Shown here piece by piece: positions 1 to 6,037 of a DNA stretch of 9,776 nt. The position numbers and the translations under genes are program-made. Source of the stretch: Phycisphaeraceae bacterium (GTDB lineage Bacteria; Planctomycetota; Phycisphaerae; Phycisphaerales; UBA1924). Numbering within the stretch: position 1 is the stretch's first letter; each line of letters opens with the position of its first letter. Below the pieces are notes generated by a model that had not been told where the DNA came from, did no database searches, and saw only the letters and a list, made by a program, of their open reading frames with translations. The stretch lies in the NCBI GenBank assembly GCA_009827215.1, contig WUAJ01000073.1, forward strand, positions 1 to 9,776. The letters run 5' to 3'.

Positions 1-1040
1 TTGATTCCGCGAAGACCCGAATCGCGATGTTCGACTATAACGGCAACTCAAAGGGTGATCTTGAACTCCCAGGAATTGGTTCAGGTGGACTCGCAACGAG
101 TGACGATCGGACAGAAGCATTCCTGAGCTTCTCGAGCTACAACATGCCTCGCTCGATCTATCGCGTTGATCTCGCAACCGGCGAGCGCGATCTCTGGGCG
201 CGTCCAGATGTTCCAGTCGATCCATCAAAGATCGAAGTGAAACAGGTTTGGTATGATTCCAAAGACGGCACGCCGGTCTCGATGTTCATCGTTCACAAGA
301 AGGGGCTTTCCCTCGACGGCAACAACCCAACCATCCTCTACGGCTACGGCGGGTTTGATATCTCGATGACACCGTACTTCTCATCGACAATGTTCCCGTG
401 GTATGAGAACGGCGGTGTCTACGCGGTCGCAAACCTCCGCGGCGGTGGTGAGTACGGCAACGCGTGGCATGAAGCGGGGATGCTAGAGCATAAGCAGAAT
501 GTATTCGACGACTTCATCGCTGCCGGAGAGTGGCTTGTGGAAAATGGATACACCAATCCCAGCAAGCTCGGTATCGCCGGAGGTTCAAATGGTGGTCTGC
601 TCACTGGAGCAACAGTCGTGCAGCGACCAGATCTCTTCAGTGCCGCGATCAGCGCTGTGCCCCTGCTGGACATGGTTCGCTACCAGAACTTCCTGATGGC
701 GCGATACTGGGTCCCTGAATACGGCACTGCTGAGAATCCAGATCACTACGAGTTCATCAAGAAGTACTCGCCGTACCACAATGTGAAACCCGGCACTAAG
801 TACCCAGCGGTTCTGTTCACCGCCGGCGAGAACGACACGCGTGTTCACCCGCTCCATGCTCGGAAGATGGCGGCTTTGATGCAGAACGCAACCGGTTCTG
901 ATCAGGAAGAAGAGCCGATCCTGCTCTGGGTTGATCGTGATTCAGGTCACGGCGGTGGGAAACCGCTGGAACTGCGGATCCGTGATGTCGCGGATCAACG
1001 CATGTTCATGATGTGGCAGCTCGGGATGCTCGAAGACTAA
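1..1040 (+). CDS. Prolyl oligopeptidase (S9A), C-terminal part, 5' truncated
   Basis: This is a serine peptidase of the prolyl oligopeptidase family, which cleaves short peptides after proline. The reading frame is open from base 3 and is already coding before the first Met at 27 (residues DSAKTRIA precede it), so the start lies left of the window. Numbering from the Met at 27, the end of the beta-propeller runs to about residue 70 and the alpha/beta-hydrolase domain follows. Family motifs visible are YGYGGF, NLRGGGEYG and the nucleophile elbow GGSNGG with Ser187 (bases 585-587). The triad is completed by Asp270 in NDTRVHP and His308 in SGHGGG, so the catalytic site is intact. The gene ends with TAA and is followed by a strong terminator, so it is transcribed separately from the next gene. 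A signal peptide, common in bacterial homologues, cannot be checked here. The family call is very secure; the exact substrate is unknown. Confidence 0.96.
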   Translation, partial: DSAKTRIAMFDYNGNSKGDLELPGIGSGGLATSDDRTEAFLSFSSYNMPRSIYRVDLATGERDLWARPDVPVDPSKIEVKQVWYDSKDGTPVSMFIVHKKGLSLDGNNPTILYGYGGFDISMTPYFSSTMFPWYENGGVYAVANLRGGGEYGNAWHEAGMLEHKQNVFDDFIAAGEWLVENGYTNPSKLGIAGGSNGGLLTGATVVQRPDLFSAAISAVPLLDMVRYQNFLMARYWVPEYGTAENPDHYEFIKKYSPYHNVKPGTKYPAVLFTAGENDTRVHPLHARKMAALMQNATGSDQEEEPILLWVDRDSGHGGGKPLELRIRDVADQRMFMMWQLGMLED

Positions 1041-1068
1041 GATTCTGGTACAGTATGTTTGAATCATC

Positions 1069-1105
1069 GACCCCCGCGATCGGATTCGCGGGGGTCTTTC
1101 GTTTT
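1069..1105 (+). terminator. Intrinsic terminator of the prolyl oligopeptidase gene
   Basis: A perfect GC-rich stem pairs GACCCCCGCGA (1069-1079) with TCGCGGGGGTC (1086-1096) around a six-base loop. It is followed by TTTCGTTTT. It starts 28 nt after the stop codon and ends just before the ribosome binding site of the DUF1801 gene, separating the two units. Confidence 0.92.
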
Positions 1106-1119
1106 CAGAGGAACGAGCT

Positions 1120-1659
1120 ATGGCAAAGAAAGTCTCGAAGAAAAGAACAACCAAGAAATCAACGAAGAAAACTACGAAGAAATCGACCAAAGCAACCACC
1201 AAGAAGGCATCAAAGAAGACGGCCAAGAAAGCAGCAAAGAAACCATCAGTAAACAAAACCGTAGCGAACACCAAATCGGTCGACGCGTTCCTCAAGAAAG
1301 CGCCATCGAAGTACGGCGACGATTGTCAGACACTCATCGAGATCATGTCTTCGATCACCAAAGAAGAACCAAAGATGTGGGGGCCTTCGATCGTGGGGTT
1401 CGGGAGCTACCACTATGTCTATGAGAGTGGGCGTGAGGGGGACATGTGCTTGGTAGGGTTCTCGCCTCGCGCGAGCGCCCTCTCGGTATACATACTCGCT
1501 GGATTTGAAGACAAACCCGAACTCATGGAATCACTGGGGAAGTACAAGACGGGCAAAGGATGTCTCTACATCAAATCACTGGACGATGTGCATATCCCAA
1601 CACTCAAGAAACTCATCCGTCATAGCGTGAGCACAATCAAGAAACGATACCCAAGCTGA
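1120..1659 (+). CDS. DUF1801 domain protein with lysine-rich N-terminal tail
   Basis: This 179-residue protein has two parts. Residues 1-47 are a low-complexity basic tail made of KK pairs separated by S, T or A, with about 19 Lys in the first 41 residues. It resembles histone H1 or chlamydial Hc1-type tails. Residues about 52-179 match the DUF1801 (YdhG-like) fold. The diagnostic stretch is MWGPSIVGFGSYHYVY followed by SGREGDMCLVGFSPR, then a KTGKGCLYIK segment and a helical C-terminus. The biochemical role of DUF1801 is not established, but the added tail suggests nucleic-acid or nucleoid association (inference). The ATG at 1120 is supported by AGAGGAAC (1107-1114) upstream and sits directly after a terminator. 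The first 15 bases, ATGGCAAAGAAAGTC, are identical to the start of the topoisomerase VI A gene in this window. The stop lies one base from the convergent flagellin-like gene, with no terminator between. Confidence 0.85.
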   Translation: MAKKVSKKRTTKKSTKKTTKKSTKATTKKASKKTAKKAAKKPSVNKTVANTKSVDAFLKKAPSKYGDDCQTLIEIMSSITKEEPKMWGPSIVGFGSYHYVYESGREGDMCLVGFSPRASALSVYILAGFEDKPELMESLGKYKTGKGCLYIKSLDDVHIPTLKKLIRHSVSTIKKRYPS

Positions 1660-1660
1660 G

Positions 1661-2143
1661 TTATCCAAGCAGATCGATCGATCGTTTGCTCTGTTCTTGT
1701 CCGATCACCATCACACGCATGGATGCTTTGCTCAGGACCGAGGCGCGGATGGAGTTGGAGATTTCTTCCGCGTAATCGGTATCACGGATCTGAGAACGAG
1801 CTGCGGCGGTGTTGATGGACTGCTCCTCCATCGCACGGATCCGCGCTTCGTTGCTCCGCTGTTGCGTACCAATCTCCGCTTGACGCTCGATTGATGCGTC
1901 TGCTGCTTCGATGTTCAGACTCAGATTCTCGCGTTCTAATGAACCGATCTGCGATCGCAAGTTGGAGAGATCCGCCGTCAGGTGTTCAGATGCGATTAAA
2001 CCAGCGGGATCATCTGATCCGCGATTGATACGAATCCCCGTCGCAAGGCGCTCAGCGGATTGGGTGAACATACGATTGCTTCGAGTGATCCCCTGCAAAC
2101 CGATGGTCAACAGCGACGAACTGGATGGTCGGATACCTTGCAT
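1661..2143 (-). CDS. Miniature flagellin-like protein (terminal domains only)
   Basis: This 160-residue protein looks like the two ends of a flagellin joined together. Residues 20-56 carry the N-terminal signature (AERLATGIRINRGSDDPAGL, then IASEHL). Residues 112-160 carry the C-terminal D0 signature (AAARSQIRDTDYAEEIS, then a helix through KASMRVMVIGQEQSKRSI to DLLG). The middle (about 57-111) is a polar helical, probably coiled-coil stretch. The exposed D2/D3 region is absent, and the usual 250-500 residue length is much reduced. It has no signal peptide, as expected for a flagellar type III export substrate. It may be a minor filament or junction protein, or a non-filament relative; no other flagellar gene is nearby. 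The ATG at 2143 is the only good in-frame start, but no clear Shine-Dalgarno precedes it and an inverted repeat flanks it. Family confidence is high; function is unresolved. Confidence 0.85.
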   Translation of the reverse strand: MQGIRPSSSSLLTIGLQGITRSNRMFTQSAERLATGIRINRGSDDPAGLIASEHLTADLSNLRSQIGSLERENLSLNIEAADASIERQAEIGTQQRSNEARIRAMEEQSINTAAARSQIRDTDYAEEISNSIRASVLSKASMRVMVIGQEQSKRSIDLLG

Positions 2144-2156
2144 GGATCAAGTATCC
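2131..2156 (-). promoter_or_regulatory. Imperfect inverted repeat enclosing the flagellin-like start codon
   Basis: On the minus strand, GGATACTTG pairs with CAAGGTATCC, with one bulged base, and the start ATG lies in the seven-base loop. In RNA this could hide or present the start codon, because no ordinary ribosome binding site is visible. It may be chance; the stem is only nine pairs. Confidence 0.35.
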
Positions 2157-2234
2157 AAAACAAGATTGGGTCAACCCAGCAAAGGTTCATGGAAAGTGGT
2201 AGTGATTGTCCGGTTTGTGCAGGTTGTGATGCGG

Positions 2235-2564
2235 CTAGAAGTTGATGAGATACATGAAAGCGGAGGGCTTTGATTGGGGCTGTTCAAGTAGCTGAGGCAT
2301 GGAGTTCACAATCGTAATAGATCGGAGTTCGTCAGTGTCGGGCTGTTGCTGGAAAAGCACTTCGCTGTGAACCACATTAAAGTCAGGTGTGTCTGTGTAG
2401 TTCTCAAACTGAACTGATTCGCCCCTAGAAGATGCATCATCCAAGATACAGAGTCTGTGAACAGCTGGTGAATTGGATCTCTCTACATCAGATACCCCTG
2501 CTTGAACAAAGGTGGCAGGCGCGGTGATGAGAATGATGGCGGCGATGTCGAACAGCTTAGACAT
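2235..2564 (-). CDS. Small exported protein of unknown family
   Basis: I do not recognise this 109-residue product. The ATG at 2564 is chosen because GGAA lies six bases upstream and the residues after it (MSKLFDIAAIILITAPATFVQA) form a good Sec signal peptide with a likely cut after VQA. An in-frame ATG at 2576 is the alternative; it would add MEPV. Longer in-frame extensions run back through the terminator of the preceding gene and are unlikely. The mature part is polar (GVSDVERSNSPAVHRLCILD at its start) with one Cys. It lacks both the Arg-rich sorting tail and the dockerin repeat seen in its neighbours, ending instead in MYLINF. It sits in a same-strand block of exported proteins, 91 bp upstream of the flagellin-like gene, with no strong terminator between, so co-transcription is possible. 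It could be a decayed or unanchored member of the block. Confidence 0.55.
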   Translation of the reverse strand: MSKLFDIAAIILITAPATFVQAGVSDVERSNSPAVHRLCILDDASSRGESVQFENYTDTPDFNVVHSEVLFQQQPDTDELRSITIVNSMPQLLEQPQSKPSAFMYLINF

Positions 2565-2673
2565 AACTGGTTCCATATAAGCGGATCTGTGCGTGAAATA
2601 CCCCGAACACAATGATTGGACGCGATCTTTGCGCAGACCATGAAAGATGTGTTCAGACTGCGAAAATTGATCC

Positions 2674-2718
2674 AAAAATGAATCCGCACTGTGCGTACGA
2701 GACTGCGACAGTGCGGAT
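2674..2718 (-). terminator. Intrinsic terminator of the 2750-3277 gene
   Basis: On the minus strand an 11-bp perfect stem, ATCCGCACTGT with ACAGTGCGGAT, encloses a 15-base loop and is followed after three bases by TTTTT. It begins 31 nt past the stop of the PEP-CTERM-like gene. Confidence 0.8.
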
Positions 2719-2749
2719 GTATGCAAGAGAGTTGTGTTATGAATGCCGT

Positions 2750-3277
2750 TTAGCGTCGGCGACGAGCGATCACAAGACCGCCGAGTCCGAGCATGCCGAG
2801 TGCGGATGGGGACGGGACGATGTTGATGGTGAGCTTGTTCATCCGGCCTTCGAAGGAAGAAAGGCGGAAGAACTCGATGTTTTCGCCGAGATCCATGCTG
2901 CTGATACTGCGGGTCTCGGTCGAACTCACCACCGTGTTTGCCAGAGCAAGATCTGTTGTAGCTCCTACAGCTTGAATGATTGTGCAGCCGATCCCACAGA
3001 AATCGGTCCAGGAGACTTCGACAGACTCGATGTACTCGTCTGGAGCGAGTGAGTTGACGGAAACTGTGACGAGGTCTGAGTAAAGCCAGAGTGCGCCTGC
3101 GAAGAGGTCGTTGGTGTCCCCGCCGCCGGTGAAATCGGTATCTGTGCCAAAATCAAAGGTCAGTTCTGGGTCAAAGGCTGGTCCCCCAGCCATATCGCGA
3201 AAATCCTCATGGATCACGCGTGCCTGCGTGGATGCAGCGATAACAGAAATCGCTAGTAGTGTTGCTTTGATGTTCAT
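2750..3277 (-). CDS. PEP-CTERM-like secreted protein
   Basis: This 175-residue exported protein begins with a signal peptide (MNIKATLLAISVIAASTQA, likely cut after TQA). It ends with the planctomycete version of a PEP-CTERM sorting signal: VPSPSAL, a hydrophobic stretch GMLGLGGLVIA, then RRRR at the very end. Such tails are recognised by exosortase/archaeosortase-type systems for cell-envelope anchoring. The mature domain is rich in beta-prone and acidic segments (DPELTFDFGTDTDFTGGG) with Cys residues in FCGIGC, but no enzymatic motif is visible. The ATG at 3277 is preferred over an upstream ATG at 3364 because it places the signal peptide at the N-terminus and has GAGGG upstream. The gene appears to be a single unit, with a hairpin in its leader and an intrinsic terminator after it. 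The ligand or substrate is unknown. Confidence 0.85.
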   Translation of the reverse strand: MNIKATLLAISVIAASTQARVIHEDFRDMAGGPAFDPELTFDFGTDTDFTGGGDTNDLFAGALWLYSDLVTVSVNSLAPDEYIESVEVSWTDFCGIGCTIIQAVGATTDLALANTVVSSTETRSISSMDLGENIEFFRLSSFEGRMNKLTINIVPSPSALGMLGLGGLVIARRRR

Positions 3278-3308
3278 GATGGTCCCTCTAAACGAATTCG
3301 AGTTCAAA

Positions 3309-3327
3309 CCGCCTACGAGATTGGCGG
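3309..3327 (-). promoter_or_regulatory. Leader inverted repeat of the 2750-3277 gene
   Basis: CCGCC (3309-3313) and GGCGG (3323-3327) can pair around a nine-base spacer, 32 nt upstream of the start codon. It could be a 5'-UTR hairpin or a protein-binding site. The arms are only five bases, so chance is possible. Confidence 0.25.
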
Positions 3328-3422
3328 ATATGACAAGGAATACATCAGGATCGAGGGATTGCAAGCAGTTATCGCGGTTTTATTGGCACCTTGTCCGAGA
3401 AGCTTGAAGATGCTGCCGTATG

Positions 3423-3446
3423 AAAAAACCCCGTGAGAGCACGGGG
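3423..3446 (-). terminator. Intrinsic terminator of the 3480-4241 gene
   Basis: On the minus strand CCCCGTG, loop CTCT and CACGGGG form a perfect seven-pair stem followed directly by TTTTTT. It starts 33 nt past the stop codon. Confidence 0.9.
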
Positions 3447-3479
3447 CGTGGAGTGAGAGTTTTGGTTGTGAGCATTCGT

Positions 3480-4241
3480 TTATTTGCGATTGCGGCGGTA
3501 TGAGATCAATCCGCCCATCCCGAGGAGTGCGAGTGCGCCTGGAGCCGGGACAGTGGTGGTGTCATACCCAGCGCCGTCGAACCAGCCCTGTTGACCGCTC
3601 CATTGGGAAAGTCCATTCTCGTTGTTGTACGAGGTGGAGAGATTCTTGAGCGGATGCATCCAGAGTCCGAGCTGCTCTTCAAAGCCGATGCCGGTCCATT
3701 CGCCTGGACCTTCTGGTCCAGGATATGCTGGATTGTGACCATTGATGTAGGTTGCATCCAGTTCGAGGGTCATCATCCGCTTGCCGTCAAAGTCGTTGAC
3801 AGACGCTTCAATGATGGATGAATGGTTGTAATCGAAAATTTGGTCGGGGGTTTGCTCCCCAGCTTGTGGTGAGCCGTCACGGTAAGTGAGTAGGGTATTT
3901 TGGCCGTTGTACGCATACGCAGAGACACGAGCTTCAGGTCCCGTTGCGTCGAAGTAGATCAGTGCGAGTTCACCCGCGTGCCCCTTTGGGTTTGGGCCAT
4001 TGTTCACAGCGAGTGTGTAGCCGTCGGTGATCTGGTCTGAGAACAAGACCTGCCAAACGAAGCGATTGGTGTCTGTATTGAACTCTGCGTGGATGGACTC
4101 GAATGTTCCGCCGCGCATGTTCAAACCCGATGTGCCATCGGTATCTGCGGACCAGTCCCAGTGATAGATATCTGCTGATGCGCTCGATGCGATTACGCCA
4201 GCGCATGCAATCATTGCTGCTTTGATTTGTGCGTTCTTCAT
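3480..4241 (-). CDS. PEP-CTERM-like secreted protein
   Basis: This 253-residue exported protein starts with MKNAQIKAAMIACAGVIASS and a likely signal-peptidase site after SASA. It ends with VPAPGALALLGMGG, then LIS and a YRRNRK basic tail, which is a PEP-CTERM-type sorting signal. The mature region begins DIYHWDWSADTDGTSGL and is rich in Trp, Tyr, Gly and Asn. It is probably a beta-sandwich, but no catalytic signature is recognised. The ATG at 4241 is chosen over an ATG at 4283 because AAGGA lies seven bases upstream and it places the signal peptide first. Closely related PEP-CTERM proteins of this style are usually surface or extracellular structural or binding proteins (family knowledge). 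It is a monocistronic-looking unit, with its own terminator downstream and the terminator of the next gene upstream. Confidence 0.85.
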   Translation of the reverse strand: MKNAQIKAAMIACAGVIASSASADIYHWDWSADTDGTSGLNMRGGTFESIHAEFNTDTNRFVWQVLFSDQITDGYTLAVNNGPNPKGHAGELALIYFDATGPEARVSAYAYNGQNTLLTYRDGSPQAGEQTPDQIFDYNHSSIIEASVNDFDGKRMMTLELDATYINGHNPAYPGPEGPGEWTGIGFEEQLGLWMHPLKNLSTSYNNENGLSQWSGQQGWFDGAGYDTTTVPAPGALALLGMGGLISYRRNRK

Positions 4242-4287
4242 AACGATGTCCTTCTCGTCTTGTTGCGAGCTATGAGAGTCCAACTAT

Positions 4288-4308
4288 GGCGTGGGTACGG
4301 ATCACGCC
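4288..4308 (-). promoter_or_regulatory. Inverted repeat in the leader of the 3480-4241 gene
   Basis: GGCGTG (4288-4293) and CACGCC (4303-4308) form a six-pair inverted repeat with a nine-base spacer, 46 nt upstream of the start codon. It lies in the only space available for this gene's promoter and leader (4242-4433). No convincing -35/-10 pair was found there. The role is unknown. Confidence 0.3.
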
Positions 4309-4433
4309 GCACGACGAAGATACAAGACACCTACACAAAGTCCATCTGTATCCGAAGTCCAAGGCCCTGCTGAGTGGGGTTGTATTGATTAGGCAAAACT
4401 GTGAAAGCGATAAGGAGTCGCTGATACAGGATC

Positions 4434-4474
4434 AAAAAAAGAAAGCCCCGAGCAATCATGGCGTGCTCGGGGCT
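4434..4474 (-). terminator. Intrinsic terminator of the 4528-5124 gene
   Basis: On the minus strand AGCCCCGAGCA and TGCTCGGGGCT form a perfect 11-pair stem around a nine-base loop, followed by TTTCTTTTTTT. It begins 53 nt past the stop codon. Confidence 0.92.
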
Positions 4475-4527
4475 CATAGTGGGCGGTGGTTTCCAGCAAT
4501 CTGCGACAAACAGGCAGCAGACTATGA

Positions 4528-5124
4528 TTATCGGCAACGGCGCGATGCCAACAGTCCTGAGAGACCAATAATCGCGAATGTCGATGGCGTCGGTACCGGC
4601 ACTGTGAATGCAAGATTATCAATTCCGAGACCAAACTCATCAGAGATCGCAAACAACTCGACGCTGTTCACATCGGAGTATGCCGACAGGTCGATCTCGA
4701 TAGGATCGGTGAAGTTGCCGTTACCAGTCACATTCAGCTCTGTGAACCCTCCAGAGTGGAAAATGCCAAGCATCGCGATGACGCCTGAGCTGTTGTCCGC
4801 AAGGATGTCAAAGGACAGGTTATTCGCGGCTACAGTGAAATCCATGTAGATATCGCCATTGAATGTGTCTGTAGTTGTGGAGATACCAGCGGTGAGCATG
4901 TTCGGGCTAGATCCACCAACGAATCCAGCTCCCTCAAAGATCATCAGTATGTTGTTGTCGTCGGTGCCAAACGAAACATGCTCACTAAACTGACCGTCCG
5001 TTTCAATCGGTGGAATACCGCCTAACTGATCATCAAAGTCTACCAACACATCTTGAGTGACTCCTGCTTGAGCAACTTGGACGCAAGCTCCAACAGTCAG
5101 GAGAAGTAATGCAGATTTCATCAA
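4528..5124 (-). CDS. PEP-CTERM-like secreted protein
   Basis: This 198-residue exported protein has the signal peptide MMKSALLLLTVGACVQVAQA. It ends with VPVPTPSTFAIIGLSG, then LLASRRCR. The tail fits the PEP-CTERM pattern of P.PS, hydrophobic segment and basic end, but has a Cys inside the terminal basic cluster, unlike the two related tails in this window. The mature part opens with GVTQDVLVDFDDQLGGIPP and is acidic and probably beta-rich. It has repeated F-D and N-containing strands (LSFDILADNSSGVIAML) and no catalytic motif I recognise. Start choice: two adjacent ATGs occur at 5124 and 5121; AAGGA eight bases before the first supports 5124. The gene has its own strong terminator and an upstream region with two inverted repeats, pointing to independent control. 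Function beyond surface export is not visible. Confidence 0.85.
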   Translation of the reverse strand: MMKSALLLLTVGACVQVAQAGVTQDVLVDFDDQLGGIPPIETDGQFSEHVSFGTDDNNILMIFEGAGFVGGSSPNMLTAGISTTTDTFNGDIYMDFTVAANNLSFDILADNSSGVIAMLGIFHSGGFTELNVTGNGNFTDPIEIDLSAYSDVNSVELFAISDEFGLGIDNLAFTVPVPTPSTFAIIGLSGLLASRRCR

Positions 5125-5146
5125 CTGGATCCTTTCATGCCATCAT

Positions 5147-5162
5147 CGCATACTGCTATGCG
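5147..5162 (-). promoter_or_regulatory. Small inverted repeat upstream of the 4528-5124 gene
   Basis: CGCATA (5147-5152) and TATGCG (5157-5162) form a perfect six-base inverted repeat with a four-base spacer, 22 nt upstream of the start codon. It could be a leader hairpin or a regulator site next to the larger repeat at 5172-5199. Confidence 0.35.
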
Positions 5163-5171
5163 TGTCCCTTT

Positions 5172-5209
5172 CACCAAAGGCATACTCATACATTTGGTGT
5201 TTCAATATG
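5172..5209 (-). promoter_or_regulatory. Candidate promoter/operator of the 4528-5124 gene
   Basis: CACCAAA (5172-5178) and TTTGGTG (5193-5199) make a perfect seven-base inverted repeat with a 14-base spacer. It overlaps a bipartite motif, CATATTGAA-N14-AGTATG on the minus strand, also found with N13 upstream of the dockerin-type gene at 5987. TTGAAA could serve as a -35 element, but no good -10 lies at normal spacing, so this is only a candidate control region. Confidence 0.35.
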
Positions 5210-5263
5210 ACCGATAAAATGATGAAAACCAATAAAACTGACGATTTGTCTAGGGTGCGCTGA

Positions 5264-5291
5264 CAAACAAAAAAGCGTCCCTAAGGACGCT
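5264..5291 (-). terminator. Intrinsic terminator of the 5322-5987 gene
   Basis: On the minus strand AGCGTCC, loop TTAG and GGACGCT form a perfect seven-pair stem, followed by TTTTTTGTTTG. It begins 30 nt past the stop codon. Confidence 0.88.
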
Positions 5292-5321
5292 AAATCGTGT
5301 TCGAATGACTCAATCAATGAG

Positions 5322-5987
5322 TTAGTTGCAGCCGTTGCCATACTCTGCGAGGTATGCACTGACATCCAGGAAGTTCAGTCTTCCATCGTTGTTGAGATCA
5401 GCGATGCCACATGTCAGGTGTTGCCACTCGATGTAATCGAACGCGAGCACACGCTTTGAGGTTGGAGCGAGCTGGAAATGGAAGGTGTCCGCATTGTTCC
5501 ACTGACGGAAGAATGGGATTCCATCGGGATCTCCCGGCACATGTGCAATCTGGATGATCTCATGATCAACGATTAAGCCGTCTCGCAGTGTCGTCACGGT
5601 GCAAACGACATCAGCCGTTCCTGCAATGGAAGTGTGGATCAGGTCAACCAGGAAGTTGACAGGACCATCAAATGTAAAGGTGACCGTTCCGCCTGGGTCG
5701 GTGGCCCACAGTGATAGGAATGCTGGTCCGTTCGTTCCTTCGATATCAAAGTTGCCAGCATCACCTTGAGAGACACCATTGCCGAGCCAAAGTGTTTCGT
5801 TGCTCGATATCGTCAGCCCCATATCGGCATAGAAATCCCCGATGCCTGGAGTCGAGAAGTCTGTGATTCCTGGTCCGAAGAATGGAATCATCTCATCAAA
5901 GAGTGCGATGCCTGCACTCGGACCACCAGCAACAGCTGGGGCTGTGAACGCAGCTGCGGCGACGGTTGCGAATAACTTTCTGTTCAT
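5322..5987 (-). CDS. Exported protein with a C-terminal dockerin-like, Gly-Cys-ending repeat
   Basis: This 221-residue exported protein starts with MNRKLFATVAAAAFTAPAVA, a clear signal peptide. Its last 30 or so residues are CGIADLNNDGRLNFLDVSAY followed by LAEYGNGCN. This is one dockerin-type/EF-hand-like calcium loop (D-L-N-N-D-G-R-L-N-F-L-D) in the form typical of the single-repeat 'GC-type' dockerin tails of Phycisphaerae. There the tail is thought to anchor proteins to the envelope. It replaces the Arg-rich PEP-CTERM tail of its neighbours. The mature domain (about residues 21-190) looks beta-rich (GGTVTFTFDGPVNFLVDL) and has no recognised active site. The ATG at 5987 is preceded by GAGGGAG. 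An upstream region with two hairpins and a downstream terminator suggest a single-gene unit. The ligand is unknown. Confidence 0.83.
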   Translation of the reverse strand: MNRKLFATVAAAAFTAPAVAGGPSAGIALFDEMIPFFGPGITDFSTPGIGDFYADMGLTISSNETLWLGNGVSQGDAGNFDIEGTNGPAFLSLWATDPGGTVTFTFDGPVNFLVDLIHTSIAGTADVVCTVTTLRDGLIVDHEIIQIAHVPGDPDGIPFFRQWNNADTFHFQLAPTSKRVLAFDYIEWQHLTCGIADLNNDGRLNFLDVSAYLAEYGNGCN

Positions 5988-6009
5988 GGGTATGCTCCCT
6001 CGAGTCTGA

Positions 6010-6029
6010 GCTACACGGAATGGTGTAGC
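6010..6029 (-). promoter_or_regulatory. Leader hairpin upstream of the 5322-5987 gene
   Basis: GCTACAC (6010-6016) and GTGTAGC (6023-6029) form a perfect seven-pair stem with a six-base loop, 22 nt upstream of the start codon and just before the ribosome binding site. Together with the hairpin at 6038-6055 it makes a tandem structured leader. It does not match a riboswitch class I know. Confidence 0.4.
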
Positions 6030-6037
6030 GATGAATG

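Noticed and set aside
1672..1683. Perfect palindrome GATCGATCGATC.
   Set aside because: It lies inside the 3' coding end of the flagellin-like gene and is explained by ordinary codons for RSIDL; there is no second copy or flanking structure.
2167..2178. TGGGTCAACCCA hairpin between the small exported protein and the flagellin-like gene.
   Set aside because: Only four pairs with a short T run further downstream; too weak to call a terminator.
2565..2726. N-terminal extension of the small exported protein to an ATG at 2726.
   Set aside because: The extension would cover part of the terminator of the preceding gene and bury the signal peptide 50 residues inside the protein.
3278..3364. N-terminal extension of the PEP-CTERM-like protein to an ATG at 3364.
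   Set aside because: It would move the signal peptide inside the protein, while the ATG at 3277 has a good ribosome binding site.
4286..4849. A 187-codon plus-strand open frame across the terminator and 3' half of the PEP-CTERM-like gene at 4528-5124.
   Set aside because: It reads through a strong terminator hairpin and antisense to a well-supported secreted protein, with no family motifs or ribosome binding site.
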